DNA from: Mytilisepta virgata
Lineage: Eukaryota > Mollusca > Bivalvia > Mytilida > Mytilidae
Assembly: GCA_028015205.1 (NCBI GenBank)
Contig: CM051521.1
Span: 127,170,614 to 127,234,613 of the forward strand
DNA length: 64,000 bases
Direction: 5' to 3'
Part shown: positions 1 through 13,300 of the stretch, in pieces
Layout: every line of letters starts with the position of its first letter
Numbering within the stretch: position 1 is the stretch's first letter
Notes under the pieces: model-generated
What the model saw: the letters and a program-made list of their open reading frames with translations, nothing else
Database searches by the model: none
Told to the model about the DNA's origin: nothing
Position numbers and translations under genes: made by a program

Positions 1-370
1 GCCATGATCTGTTTGTTGTTTATTGATTGATGTTAGTTGTGCCATGATCTGTTGTATCTTCATATCTAATGTTTTGTTAATACATCATGCCACCACTTGC
101 AACATTTTGTTCTCATCTTTGTCATAAGGAAAACAGTTTATAGTTAACAAACTTGATAAAGTTTGTCTCAGCAAATATAATGTGGTTAATAGGGTCATCT
201 AAACTTTTGTAGAGGGGGATCTCTATTAACAAAATTGATGAAAAACTTTTCAGTTATCTTTTCCATTCATATTCTGAAGGAAGCAAAGCAATGATAAAAC
301 TGTGGAACTGGTATGATGATTTTTCCAAAAGTATCAAAAAAGTTGTTTACCTTCATTTTCAAAATCTTTC

Positions 371-530
371 TTTGGTTGTGAGTTCAAATCCAGCTCATGA
401 TAAGGTGTTTTCGACTCTGATCTTAATTTACAAGAATTTGCTTGTTTCCTGTCGTAGGTAGGTGTTTCTGTGTGGGTACTTAAACTTCTTCCACCAATAT
501 AAACTGGCAACTGCAACATATTAAATTATG
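371..530 (+). mobile_element. SINE remnant (3' body)
   Basis: Starts with a B-box-like gagttcaaatcc, then a body (gactctgatcttaattt..., cttccaccaat...aaactgg) that matches the SINE at 43195-43460 in order. The tRNA head is lost or decayed. Confidence 0.7.
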
Positions 531-534
531 TTGA

Positions 535-839
535 GGCCACACCAAATTAATTTTTCAATCTTTGGATTTTTGGATGTCAAAAATAGGTGCGAGCGGTCGA
601 TATTTAATTTTAATTTTTTTTTCAGGTGAAGATCAAATTTACGTGTGGCAAAAATTTTTAAAAATAAAATCTTGTTCAAAATCCAAACTTTTACATATTT
701 TAGGAGTGGGCGAACAATTTTTACTTCTAATTTTTTGGAAAATGAAGAATTTGGGGTGAATTTTCAGAATTTTTGCAAAATGAGGTGGCAAAAAGTTTGT
801 CTTAAAATCCACAGAACTAAAGATCATTTTGGTGTGGCC
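535..839. mobile_element. 305-bp MITE with TGA target duplication
   Basis: Inverted ends GGCCACACCAAA and TTTGGTGTGGCC, flanked on both sides by TGA. The interior is AT-rich and noncoding. A 3-bp duplication of T-N-A form suits a PIF/Harbinger-type element; that class is inference. It sits at the end of the SINE remnant. Confidence 0.7.
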
Positions 840-888
840 TGAAAGTTGCAAAAAAAACCCAGTAAACAAAACCAGAATCTGTCTTCAG

Positions 889-1342
889 GTTACAGTCTAT
901 GAGAACAATCCATTTACCTGGGATACTGAGGAATCTAAATATATCTCATCAGATACAGTCATGGTATCAATAGGGAATGGTAGTAATTCAGCTTCACCAT
1001 CCAAAATTAAGTTCCAGAATGGAGCATCATTTGTGAACAGTCAGACAGTGCACGTAGCCATTCCTAATGATCCAGACGAGGAAATGTATCAGACTATATA
1101 TTATAAGATGTACTATAGGAATCCTGAGGATAGCCTTATCTTTAGTATCGATAATGCTGAAAGTTCTGTCAACCATGTTGTTTATGTCCGTAAAGGAGGT
1201 CAACCAACGGAGGTGGAATATGACTGGATGAAGAAAGTGGAATCAGAACACTGGATATCATCAGAGACATTTAGTGTATTCATTGATGCAGACTTGTATT
1301 CTGAGCCCTGTTCAGTTTTTATTGCTGTCATGATGTCATCAG
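889..1342 (+). CDS. Gene A exon 1 in window: GAIN-domain region
   Basis: Acceptor cttcag before 889, donor cag/gtagaa after 1342, 454 nt, starts in phase 0 and ends in phase 1. The translation (VTVYENNPFTW...) aligns along its whole length with gene B exon 37782-38241. The open frame runs on to a stop at 1378-1380, but the homology stops at the donor. Confidence 0.85.
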
Positions 1343-4300
1343 GTAGAACTAAATATATGCTTTGGTTATACAAAAATTAACAAAAACATTTTGTTTTACT
1401 TTTGGTGTATAAAAATTTGTAGAAATTGCAGTTATAATAAAATTACTTTACAAAAAAATATAATCATTGTAAGTTTATACCTTAAACTTGTATCCTTCAA
1501 TTTTGATGAAATCTGACAAAAAAGATATTGAACTGAGGGAATTTAATTAATATATATAGTGTTGACAATAATACCTACACAATTTGATCATAATTTATTG
1601 TGGTGGCATCTCGTAAGTATTTCTCTAAGTTAGACAGGTAAATAGGTTTAAAAAGGATAAAAAGAAATATTGCTTTAGAATAAAGTTTAGAACTTCAAAG
1701 TTAGATAAAAGGGTAATTAAAATCATTGTTTCATTTTTGACAGAAACCATGAATTCTAAAACTGAGTATTATTTTATCTTTATCCTAGATTTTCATTGCC
1801 CATATTTTACGTTACGGTATTGTTATGTTCACATTATACATTGTAAATAGGTGGAAACTCGTCAGGATTGTCAAGAAGGAGAAGATCTGTACAGAACACA
1901 ACTGTTATAGACTATTCAATTATGGCTTCAACAGCCGGATGTCGAGTGTGGGATGATCATAATGACAAATGGGATAAAACTTCATGTAAGGTATGTTATA
2001 ATACAAAAGGCTGTACACTATAGATAGTTGGTACCAACATATATGTGTAATTTTTTTTTCTCAACTTGGACATGAAAATTGATTATCCTAGAACTGAATA
2101 ATCCACATATGAAAAAGCAGGTGGTATTGAAGTACATATTGAAAAATGTCTTATTCCTGTAAAGAGAGAAAAAAAATTTAATGAACAATGTGTTATATAG
2201 TATAGAAGAGCCATTGTTCTCGATATGGTGCATACCTGCATCCTGGATGCGTTAAAATTGGACTGGATATGTCGACTTTTAAACTCATACATCCCTTTGA
2301 GTTAGATTTCACCAGCTGCGTCCGAAGATGGTTTTTTTTCAGGAAAAACTTTCTGGTCGCTATTATTGTTTTCAGGGGAATCAGAGAGAAGAAAAAAGAG
2401 TAAGGTAGAAGATGCTGGGAATTAAAATTCTCACTAGTAACAAGATCTTTTAAGTTTAAAAATAGATTTAGCCTACTTTTACTTTTCAAAGTACTTGAAA
2501 CATGCAAAATTAGAAGTCTTGTCAATGTTCATTATAAATTTCAAAGGGAAGTTAATAGTATAAAGAGAATGTTAACAAAAAATAAGATTATAAATATTAA
2601 AATGAATTATCCCAAATTAAACAACAAAATAGATACGTTATATTACACAGCAAACTGCAAAGTATTCCAATATTTTGGTCATATCTGTAACAGAAACTTT
2701 ACCAATATTTTGGTCATATCTGTAACAGAAACTTTTACCAATATTTTGGTCATATCTGTAACAGAAACTTTTACCAATATTTTGGTCATATCTGTAACAG
2801 AAACTTTTACCAATATTTCAAGATGATTTTTAACAGTATTTGTTTTATTTTCTTTTTTGTATTTGGCATTTGAAGTAAATAAGAAAAAAGGGAGACAACT
2901 CTATATTCTCTATACATAATACAATAATTCTGTATAAAGTTAGAGTAATTTGGATATCATTGCTTGTCATTGGGCAACAGAGCATTGTATTATTGTGTGA
3001 GTATGCCACACGGACTAGTAATCATTAGTCACTAGTTATGTCTAGACATTATCTAGTTATTTGATTGTAAATTACAGGAAATTAATAGGTTAGTTTATAT
3101 GATTAAAATGTTTTAAATTACAGCCATCAACTGAGTCCACCCTAAATGAAACAGTATGTGTATGTACTAATCCACCAGGGAACAGTTTTTCCACAACATT
3201 TTATGTTCCACCAAACAGTATTGATTTCAGTACCGTATTCTCAAAGTTTGACATCAGTAACACAGCAGTGATGTTTACAGTTATAAGTATAATAATCATA
3301 TTTATACTCATCTCTATCTGGGGTTACAGACAGGATAAAAAAGATCCACAAAAAGTAGGTATAAAAAACAAATTCTCACCCCCTCAAGAAAACAGATGTA
3401 TATGACAAAAATATTTATGCAAGATAAGGTTTCAGGTTTACTTTAGGAACAGTACTCAGCATTGTTTCTAATGTCAAGGATGAATATTACAGACTCAGAA
3501 TCTGGTATTGGATTTTCAAATATTAGTTTGGGAGGAGGGTAGATCAGATAAGGCCAATTTGAAGTGGATAGGCAGCTCCAAACAATTATGATGGAAATGT
3601 GGTTTGGTATTTTGTTTGTTTTGCAAGAATAATGTGATGCACATCCAATAACTTCTGACAGTAAATTAAATATAAAAATGAAATGATGGGATAAGGTAAG
3701 TAATTGTGTGTCCAACAATACTTTGGCAACAGATTTCTCAATGAAGATCTCCGGAGAATATTACATTCTGTATATTTCAAACTTTGAAAATGAAATGATG
3801 GGATAAGGTAAGTTACTGTTTGTCCAACAATACTTTGGCAACAGATTTCTCAATGAAGATCTCAGGAGATTATTACATTTCTGTATATTTCAAACTTTGA
3901 AAATGAAATGATGGGATAAGGTAAGTTACTGTTTGTCCAACAATACTTTGGCAACAGATTTCTCAGTGAAGATCTCGGGAGATTATTACATTTCTGTATA
4001 TTTCAAGTATTAATCTGGTATATCCTGAAAGTCAACATGTTCAAACATTGGTGCTGAATTAAACCTCAAAAATCAAAGAAATATGCACAAAAAATTGAAA
4101 ATCAATTCTAGTAAATTGAGGCAGTTCAGCAGCAGAAAATACAATAATTAATTACAACTATTGGAAACAGGAGGGCAGATTAATACTTTTTACTTCCATT
4201 TTAATGAAAAATTTGATATATTCATGAAAAATGATTTGCAGATTTAAAAAAGACATTCAGTAGTGAACATCCCATAGGACTAAACATGGACATATTGGGT

Positions 4301-7300
4301 CTACATGTTGTCATAGTTCACATGACAAATTAACTTTCAGTGGACATTATACTTCATTTCATAAATCTTTATAAAAATAGCTGTACATACATTAATTTTT
4401 ACAAAAAAAATGTATAAATTTTACAAAAGAATCCTAAGGAGAGTAGCCATTATTTATGAAAATAGAGTGTGTCAAATAAGACTTATAAATATCTGTCATT
4501 TGTATAATTGTGGTATTAGAACTGTATCTTTCTGATTCCAGTGGGCTATATCCTACCTTGTTGACAATGCTCCGACAGATGAGTACCTGTACATGGTAAT
4601 GGTTTATACAGGGCTGAACAGGAAGGCTGGTACAAAGTCAAATATTAGTTTTGTTATTACTGGTGAAAAGAATACCACTGATGTCAGATATTTAGAGGAT
4701 GGTCAATATCAGGTTAGAATTTTTGGTTACGGTTATTTTTAGTTTAACAGAAATATACTTTACAGTCTTGATCTATTATAGTCTGGATAACTTAAATCTG
4801 CCAGGCAATAACTGGTTCTGTGGACTTAAACCTGCCAGGCTATAACTGGTTCTATGGACTTAATTCATAATTTTGTAGGCACAACCCCTTCTACACAGTC
4901 AGATGGAATGTAGGCATGTTTGACTAATGAGGTAGCATTTATATGGTCTTGTCATTGAATGTGCAACTCCTACTTTTTCGATTTCAAATATTTCTTTTGT
5001 TAAGCAACATTTTTATACAGATTTTTGTTTCGATGCACTAAGTAATGAAATTATAAAACCATTTAAAATTTTCAAACGTTCATGTATAAGCAAATGAGCA
5101 AAAATGAAAATGAAAGTTGAACATTTTGAATAACTAGTCTCAGATGGAATTCAATTAAACTTCACACAAAGGTACATCATATTCCTATCTGATATCTTGA
5201 AGGGGAGATAATTTGACAAGCAAAATAATTCTGGTTGATATTTTGGAGCGAGTGGTGTAATTTTGTGAGCTTGCTTACAGTACCTTTATTTGAAGGTCTG
5301 GGGTGTTCTCCAAAACAGTGGGCAGTTCTATCTTTGGATTAAAATGCAGTCACAGGAGTGAAGAAGAGATAAAATTTTAACCAGTATCATTAGCATATGT
5401 AACAATAAATTGTCTTTGACTATGAGGTGGGGAGCTATATGGGGGAATGATATCAGAGGACAACCATTGTTCTTGTTAACTATATTTTTTTGTAATGTCT
5501 TTTGTAGGGCTTTGGTATAGGAAGCAACAGAAGATTTGTTATGAGTGTTCCAAAATGTATAGAGAATCCATTATTTTTGTATATTTGGCATGACAACAGT
5601 GGAGCAGGCAGTGATGCATCTTGGTTCCTCAATAAAGTCATTCTAGAAGACATACAAACTGGAGAAAGGTAACATTTTTTAGATTGTGAAAAATTGAAAG
5701 CATGCATGGGTACTTAATGGGATATTTATTTGTCTAGAATATTGAAATGTATGACAGATTACCTATTCCTAATTTGTGTTCTTCTACTAATAATAGAAAA
5801 AATTCAGCCAAAACTGAAAGTTCTAAAACTGGTGGGTTTATTGAAACCAGATTTTAGTGTAATAGTCCCTGAGTGGTTGCTTTTCAAAATTGTTTTATTG
5901 AGGTTGGACCAATATGGCAATTTTTTTGTCTAAGAAATTAAAATTTTCACTAAAAAAATGGAAAATATTCTCTTTAGATTCTTCTTTCATGCTTAAACGT
6001 TTCAAATTCAAAAATAATTCTGGTGCTCTGACCTTCTATAATTATGCCTGTAATTACTTAAAAAGGTGATTAACTTAAAAATTATTTAAAAATATTCTTT
6101 GAAGATACTTGGCTAAATAAGGCTGGATTGTTCATGAGTAGTCTTTCATAAAAACCTGTTTGAAAAGTTATTTCCCTTGAATAAAGGCTAAGAAGCCTCT
6201 GGCTTTTTATTGTGAAAATCATTTCTTAGAGTGAGGAACATACAGCTTAGATATATTTTAAAAGGATAAGTATGGTGAAATCTCAGTGTCATGATTAGTT
6301 ATTTTCGTTTTGGTAAAAATTATGCTGAAGTCATTTTTGGGCCTTGATTAGTCCCAGAAAAAGTGTAATATTTCATTAAGTCATAAACTCTAATTCACCT
6401 GCATAATGTTTTATTAATTCATGCACTCTAACTGACCTTTATCATTTTAGATATCTGTTTTTATGTAACGAGTGGTTATCACTGGACCGTGATGAAGGCA
6501 GAATACAATGCATTATACCAGTAACAGATCAGAAGGAGGTCAAACAGTTTTCCTTCCTGTTTAACGAACAGACTAGAGAAAATGCCACTGACAGCCACTT
6601 GTGGCTGTCTGTTGGTCTTCGTCCAGAACCCAGTAACTTTTCGCGAGTACAGCGTTTGGCATGTTGTCTTACAGTACTGTTTCTAACAATGATTTCTAAT
6701 GCCATGTTTTATGGACGTGACTCACAAACCAGTCAGATATCATTTGGTCCCCTAAAGTTTAGTTTTGCTGGTGTTTACATATCAATGATAAGTTTGTTAT
6801 TAACGGTACCTGTAATGGTAGTAATAACATACCTATTTAGAAATTCTCGGCCTGTCAGAAAAGATAAGGAAATATCAGATATGGAACGATTGACTTTGGA
6901 TACAAGACATAGAAGGACTTTGCCACGTGGATTTGTGATCCTGGCCTGGGGACTAGTTATCGTATCAGTCCTAACAGCAGGATTTTTTGTAATTTTGTAC
7001 AGTATGGAGTGGGGAAAGAGTAAATCTGAGGAATGGCTGCTGTGTTTCATGCTTTCTTTCTTTGAATCTATGTTCATTGTGGATCCTATCAAGGTATGGA
7101 TTATTTTAGATGTAATGAGATAGCTGAAATTGACAACTCTGAAGAGTATTTGTATTCTGTTTTTCTAAAGAGTTGGCAAAATGAAAATATATTGGAAGAC
7201 AAAACCACAAGATTGATTGAAATTTTGAATATAGTCATTTTTCTAAATGATGAATCTGTTTTAAAATTTCCTAATATAAATATGGCATGGAAAAGCAATG

Positions 7301-10300
7301 AAAAGGTCTTGAAATGTCATGGAATTTGAAGTTTAAGAGTCTATATGAACCATGGAGATGATATAATGCTACTAACGAGAAAAAAAGACATTTGTCCCTC
7401 TTTATTTAACTAGTCAATTAAGTCTAGTTGCAGGATAAAACAGTTTATATTTCAGATAATTATCCTGGCCACATTGTTTGCCTACTTGTCACAGAGATCA
7501 GATAAGAACCAGACAGAGACGGTATATAACAGAAAATTGATGTTAGAAGAGACAAAGAACAAAGCAGCATCACCTGTTACATTCTGTATCGGTGAGTTTT
7601 AAACTAGACAATAAGGTCTGGCTGTGAAGAGTGGTAAACAAGCTTCACCTGTTACATTCTGTATCGGTTAGTTTTAAACTTGACAATAAGGTCTGGCTGT
7701 GAAGAGTGGTAAACAAGCTTCACCTGTTACATTCTGTATCGGTGAGTTTTAAACTAGACAATAAGGTCTGGCTGTGAAGAGTGGTAAACAAGCTTCACCT
7801 GTTACATTCTGTATCGGTGAGTTTTAAACTAGACAATAAGGTCTGGCTGTGAAGAGTGGTAAACAAGCTTCACCTGTTACATTCTGTATCGGTGAGTTTT
7901 AAACTAGACAATAAGGTCTGGCTGTGAAGAGTGGTAAACAAGCTTCACCTGTTAGATTCTGTATCGGTGAGTTTTAAACTAGACAATAAGGTCTGGCTGT
8001 GAAGAGTGGTAAACAAGCTTCACCTGTTACATTCTGTATCGGTGAGTTTTAAACTAGACAATAAGGTCTGGCTGTGAAGAGTGGTAAACAAGCTTCACCT
8101 GTTACATTCTGTATCGGTGAGTTTTAAACTAGACAATAAGGTCTGGCTGTGAAGAGTGGTAAACAAGCTTCACCTGTTACATTCTGTATTGGTGAGTTTT
8201 AAACTAGACAATAAGTTCTGGCTGTGAAGAGTGGTAAACAAGCTTCACCTGTTACATTCTGTATCGGTGAGTTTTAAACTAGACAATAAGGTCTGGCTGT
8301 GGAGAGTGGTAAACAAGCTTCACCTGTTACATTCTGTATCGGTGAGTTTTAAACTAGACAATAAGGTCTGGCTGTGAAGAGTGGTAAACAAGCTTCACCT
8401 GTTACATTCTGTATCGGTGAGTTTTAAACTAGACAATAAGGTCTGGCTGTGAAGAGTGGTAAACAAGCTTCACCTGTTACATTCTGTATCGGTGAGTTTT
8501 AAACTAGACAATAAGGTCTGGCTGTGAAGAGTGGTAAACAAGCTTCACCTGTTACATTCTGTATCGGTGAGTTTTAAACTAGACAATAAGGTCTGGCTGT
8601 GAAGAGTGGTAAACAAGCTTCACCTGTTACATTCTGTATCGGTTAGTTTTAAACTAGACAATAAGGTCTGGCTGTGAAGAGTGGTGAACAAGCTTCACCT
8701 GTTAGATTCTGTATCGGTTAGTTTTAAACTAGACAATAAGGTCTGGCTGTGAAGAATGGTGAACAAGCATCACCTGTTACATTCTGTATCGGTTAGTTTT
8801 AAACTAGACAGTAAGGTCTGGCTGTGAAGAGTGGTGAACAAGCTTCACCTGTTAGATTCTGTATCGGTTAGTTTTAAACTAGACAATAAGGTCTGGCTGT
8901 GAAGAGTGGTGAACAAGCATCACCTGTTACATTCTGTATCGGTTAGTTTTAAACTAGACAATAAGGTCTGGCTGTAAAGAGTGGTAAACAAGGACTTTAT
9001 CATTAAATTGTTTATCAGAATTTATAAAACCAACATTCTGAGTTACTGTAAATTCGGAATTTTTCGTGTGCATTTATTATTGCGATTCTTCTACCCAACG
9101 CAAAATTGCGAGGTTTGATTATTGCGATTGCCGCCCGTGTGAAAAAATAGTTTATTGCAATCGGAGATCGGGTAAAAATTGAAAAAAAAGTTTTATTAAG
9201 GTAATCGTTTTAATTAATGGTTTTAAAAATATTAGAATTCAAAATGTGATTATATATATAATAGCTGTGAAAACAATAACTATACAACTAAGTATCTACA
9301 ATTAACCTGTCTCCGGATGTCGGCAATCAATAACCAGAAACTTACCTGTTTAAATATAAACAAAGGGGCATAAATCTAGAATAAATCGGACATGAAAATA
9401 TGCATTAAAAATGTGAGTTTTTAATATTGCGATGCTCAACCGATCGTAATTTTCGCAATAATAAAAACATTGCAATAATTTCCATTTTTACAGTATATAT
9501 TTTTGGTTCAATACTGAGAATTAAGGGCACTAGATTCCCCCTATACAGTCTTCTTAACTTCCATCAACATTGCATTTAGGCACAAGATCAAAAGCTGTTT
9601 GGCATAGAGTGGGAAGAATCTATCCCTATTTGGACTTTATATACAAGACTTTGAAGGACTTTGGTATGTGGATTTATGGAATGTCACCTTGTGAGTTAGG
9701 ACATTAAATATCTGCCTCAATGAATCGACTTCATGGAAACTTTTTAGCTCACCTGGCCCAAAGGGCCAAGTGAGCTTTTCTCATCACTTGGCGTCCGTCG
9801 TCCGTCGTCGTCCGTCGTCGTCCGTCATCGTCGTTAACATTTTACATTTTGAACTTCTTCTAGAGAACCACTGAATGGAATGAAACCAAACATGGCATGA
9901 ATGTTCCTTATGAGGTGCTGACCAAGTGTTGTTACTTTGTAGCCGATCCATCATCCAAGATGGCCGCCAGCAGGGAACTTAGTTTAACATAGGACCCTAT
10001 GGGAAATGCATACAAATGACTTCTTTTAGAGAACCGTTGAATGGAATGAAACCAAACATGGCATGAATGTTCCTTATGAGGTGCTGACCAAGTGTTGTTA
10101 CTTTGTAGCCGATCCATAATCCAAGATGGCCACCAGCGGGGGACTTAGTTTAACATAGAACCCTATGGGAAATGCATACAAATGACTTCTTTTAGTGACC
10201 CACTTAATAGAATGAAACCAAACATGGCATGAATATTCCTTATGAAGTGCTGACCAAGTGTTGTTATTTTGTAGCTGATCCATCATCCAAGATGGCCGCC

Positions 10301-13300
10301 AGCTGGGAACTTAGTTTAACATAGGACCCTATGGGAAATGCATACAAATGACTTCTTTTAGAGAACCACTGAATGGAATGAAACTAAATCTGGCATGAAT
10401 GAACCCTTATAAGGTGCTGACCAAGTGTTGTTACTTTGTAGCCGATCCTTCATCCAAGATGGCCGACAGAGGGGGACTTAGTTTAACATAGGACCCTATG
10501 GGAAATGCATACAAATGACTTCTTTTAGAGAACCGTTGAATGGAATGAAACCAAACATGGCATGAATGTTCCTTATGAGGTGCTGACCAAGTGTTGTTAC
10601 TTTGTAGCCGATCCATAATCCAAGATGGCCGACAGAGGGGGACTTGGTTTAACATAGAACCCTATGGGAAATGCATACAAATGACTTCTTTTAGTGACCC
10701 ACTTAATGGAATGAAACCAAACATGACATGAATATTCCTTATGAAGTGCTGACCAAGTGTTGTTACTTTGTAGCTGATCCATCATCCAAGGTGGCCACCA
10801 GCGGGGAACTTAGTTTAACATAGGACCCTATGGGAAATGCATACAAATGACTTCTTTTAGAGAACCACTGAATGGAATGAAACTAAATCTGGCATGAATG
10901 TTCCTTATGAGGTGCTGACCAAGTGTTGTTACTTTGTAGCCGATCCATCATCCAAGATGGCCACCAGCGGGGGACTAAGTTTAACATTGGACCCTATGGG
11001 AAATGCATACAAATGTCTTCTTTTAGAGAACCACTGAATGGAATGTAACAAAACATAGCATGAATGTTCCTTATGAGGTGCTGACCAAGTGTTGTTACTT
11101 TGTTGCCGATCCATCATCCAAGATGTTTAGAAGTCTATCAGAAAATTGTAAAAAAAATTCTGAATGGTCACAACTTGACCACATATTCAAAAATAATAAT
11201 GATAAGATGTCTTCAGTAGCTATTGTAAGACTACACTAAGATGACCTGTTTTTAATTTTAAATACTGTGTCAAATTAAACCAATCTTGGTCTCAATCATT
11301 ATATAATTTTACATAATTTCCAAAATCACATTAGATACAGGTGAGCGACACAGGCTATTGAGAGCCTCTAGTTAAGTCATGTGACATTGAACAGTAAAAA
11401 TGACACAATAAATAATAATATGGAATTATGAAAAAAAGTTTTGCTGTCAGTGGTTTGTATCATTATTGTCCTCTATAAAGTATTATGTGAAATTTTTTGT
11501 GGCAACATTGAATGAAAATTCTACCATGTTTAACCTTGTTTCCAGGATTTTTAGAATTTACAGAAATATGCTGTATGTTTACTTGTATAAGAATTTTTTT
11601 TTCAGATACTTTTAGAAAGAAATGTGCTCCCCTGAATCAAACTACAGTCACAAAACTGAAGATTAAACGTAAACAAATATTGAAGGCAGAACATATACTT
11701 ATAGAACTGATTCTGTATATGGCATTATTGGCAGTGCTATACCTCATCAGCTTTAGTAATAGAGATACACAGTGGTATTATTCTAAGGGACATCTAGATC
11801 AACAGCTGATTGTCAGTTCTAAAGACAACACAAGTATGGATTCTCTAAGATTTGGCAGTGTAAGTATCATTACTTGTTAGTTCTAAATATAATTCCGGTT
11901 TTAAAGAAAACTCCCCAACTCCCCGAGGGACTCACTAGATTTGGCACTTATCGCATTTAATGCAAGGTCAGAAGTAAACCTCAGAATGGATTTGACAAGT
12001 GTATACAGGTATGCTAAACTAGGTTTATTTTATTTGGAGAGTTACCAAAAACATCCTGTTAAACCGATCTCTTTTTGTGGCAGTTTCAGGAGAGAATTGG
12101 CAGAGACCATGGAATACCATCATCAGACCATTCATAGATTTATTAAATTCATTTTAAATAAAGGTGTAAAAATTGTTTAATTTTCTAGCATTGTAATTAG
12201 ACATTATTATCAGAGAATATTCATACATAATTGATGTTACATAGGGTTTTTCTTATATGAATCTGTCTGAATCTAAATATTTGATTTCGTCTGTAATTAC
12301 TGAAATTACCTATTTAACAGATAACATCTACCGCCAGTTTGTACACCTGGATGACTGATACATTGCTTCCATTCATCTTCCCAAAAAAGTCTGTTTACGG
12401 AGAAAATTACACTGCTTATTACAGACAATTTCTACAAGATCAAGTAAATTATCGTGTTGGACCATTACGGTTACGTCAAGTTAGAGCGATAGAAAGTAAG
12501 TCATTAAATGTTTAGGAACAGAGCAGTCATCTGTAGGGCAAACATTTCAATAACATACTTGGTAAAGTTTTATCAGGTTTATAGTGCAGTATATTTAGAG
12601 AGGTTGTTGATAGAACAACGTAATCATGTTTTTGTGGAAAAGTACAGCAGACTTTATCAATATGATTTTATTGTTGATTGGATATCGTATAATTCAATTG
12701 AAAGTTAGGCTTTTGATGACCAGTAATTTAATATAAATAATACTTGTCTTGTATTTTTTAGGAAAATATAATATTATCTATTGTATTTCCCTATGCCTAT
12801 CTCACCCTGCAGAGATAAGAATTTAAATACAATTGCCAGATCTGATGTCACAAATATTAATGGAGGATGATCAGTAATAGTAGATGGCCAGAAATTACTG
12901 CTGACGTCACAGTTGCTGTGGTTATTAGGGTTTGAAAACACAGAAAAAAAAAAAATTTTTTAGCAGAAAATTGGTTGTTAAGATTATGATAAACATAGAA
13001 TCGAGTTCTCTGCAGACATATATTGTAAATTATCAGTCACTTGTCATTATACAAGGTCTTTTTGCTTGTTGGCTAAGCTCACTCACCAAAAATGGCTGCA
13101 ACATGACTTGTGGCTGACATTTTACGATATTAATCTGCAGTAAACCCATTAATCTATACATGTAATGTTAATTTTGATAGTAGGAATGTGTTAGGAAAAT
13201 GAAGATTAACTATTGAAACTGCAATACTATCTTGCTCAATTTTATTTTGACTTTGAATTATTGTTTTATATATTTCCTTATAGAACAGTGTCAGTTTCTA

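Larger units (their letters stand above)
1343..7455. other. Introns 1-6 of gene A
   Basis: Apart from the three tandem repeats listed, the introns 1343-1850, 1991-3123, 3355-4541, 4713-5507, 5669-6450 and 7094-7455 are AT-rich and show no gene, RNA or mobile element I recognise. Confidence 0.6.

Noticed and set aside
829..1380. Single-exon gene starting at 829 and ending at 1380
   Set aside because: The first 60 bases and the last 38 lie outside the splice sites that match gene B; the middle is one exon of gene A.
6775..7092. Minus-strand 105-codon frame opposite gene A exon 6
   Set aside because: Shadow of the coding exon on the opposite strand.
7571..8991. CRISPR-like array
   Set aside because: The 75-bp units are contiguous with no unique spacers, and the setting is a eukaryotic intron.
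9932..11117. Series of 60-75-codon minus-strand frames
   Set aside because: They recur with the 166-bp repeat period and have no domain; by-products of the tandem core.
11941..12180. Extra gene A exon
   Set aside because: No gene B counterpart, and the exons on either side already join in phase.
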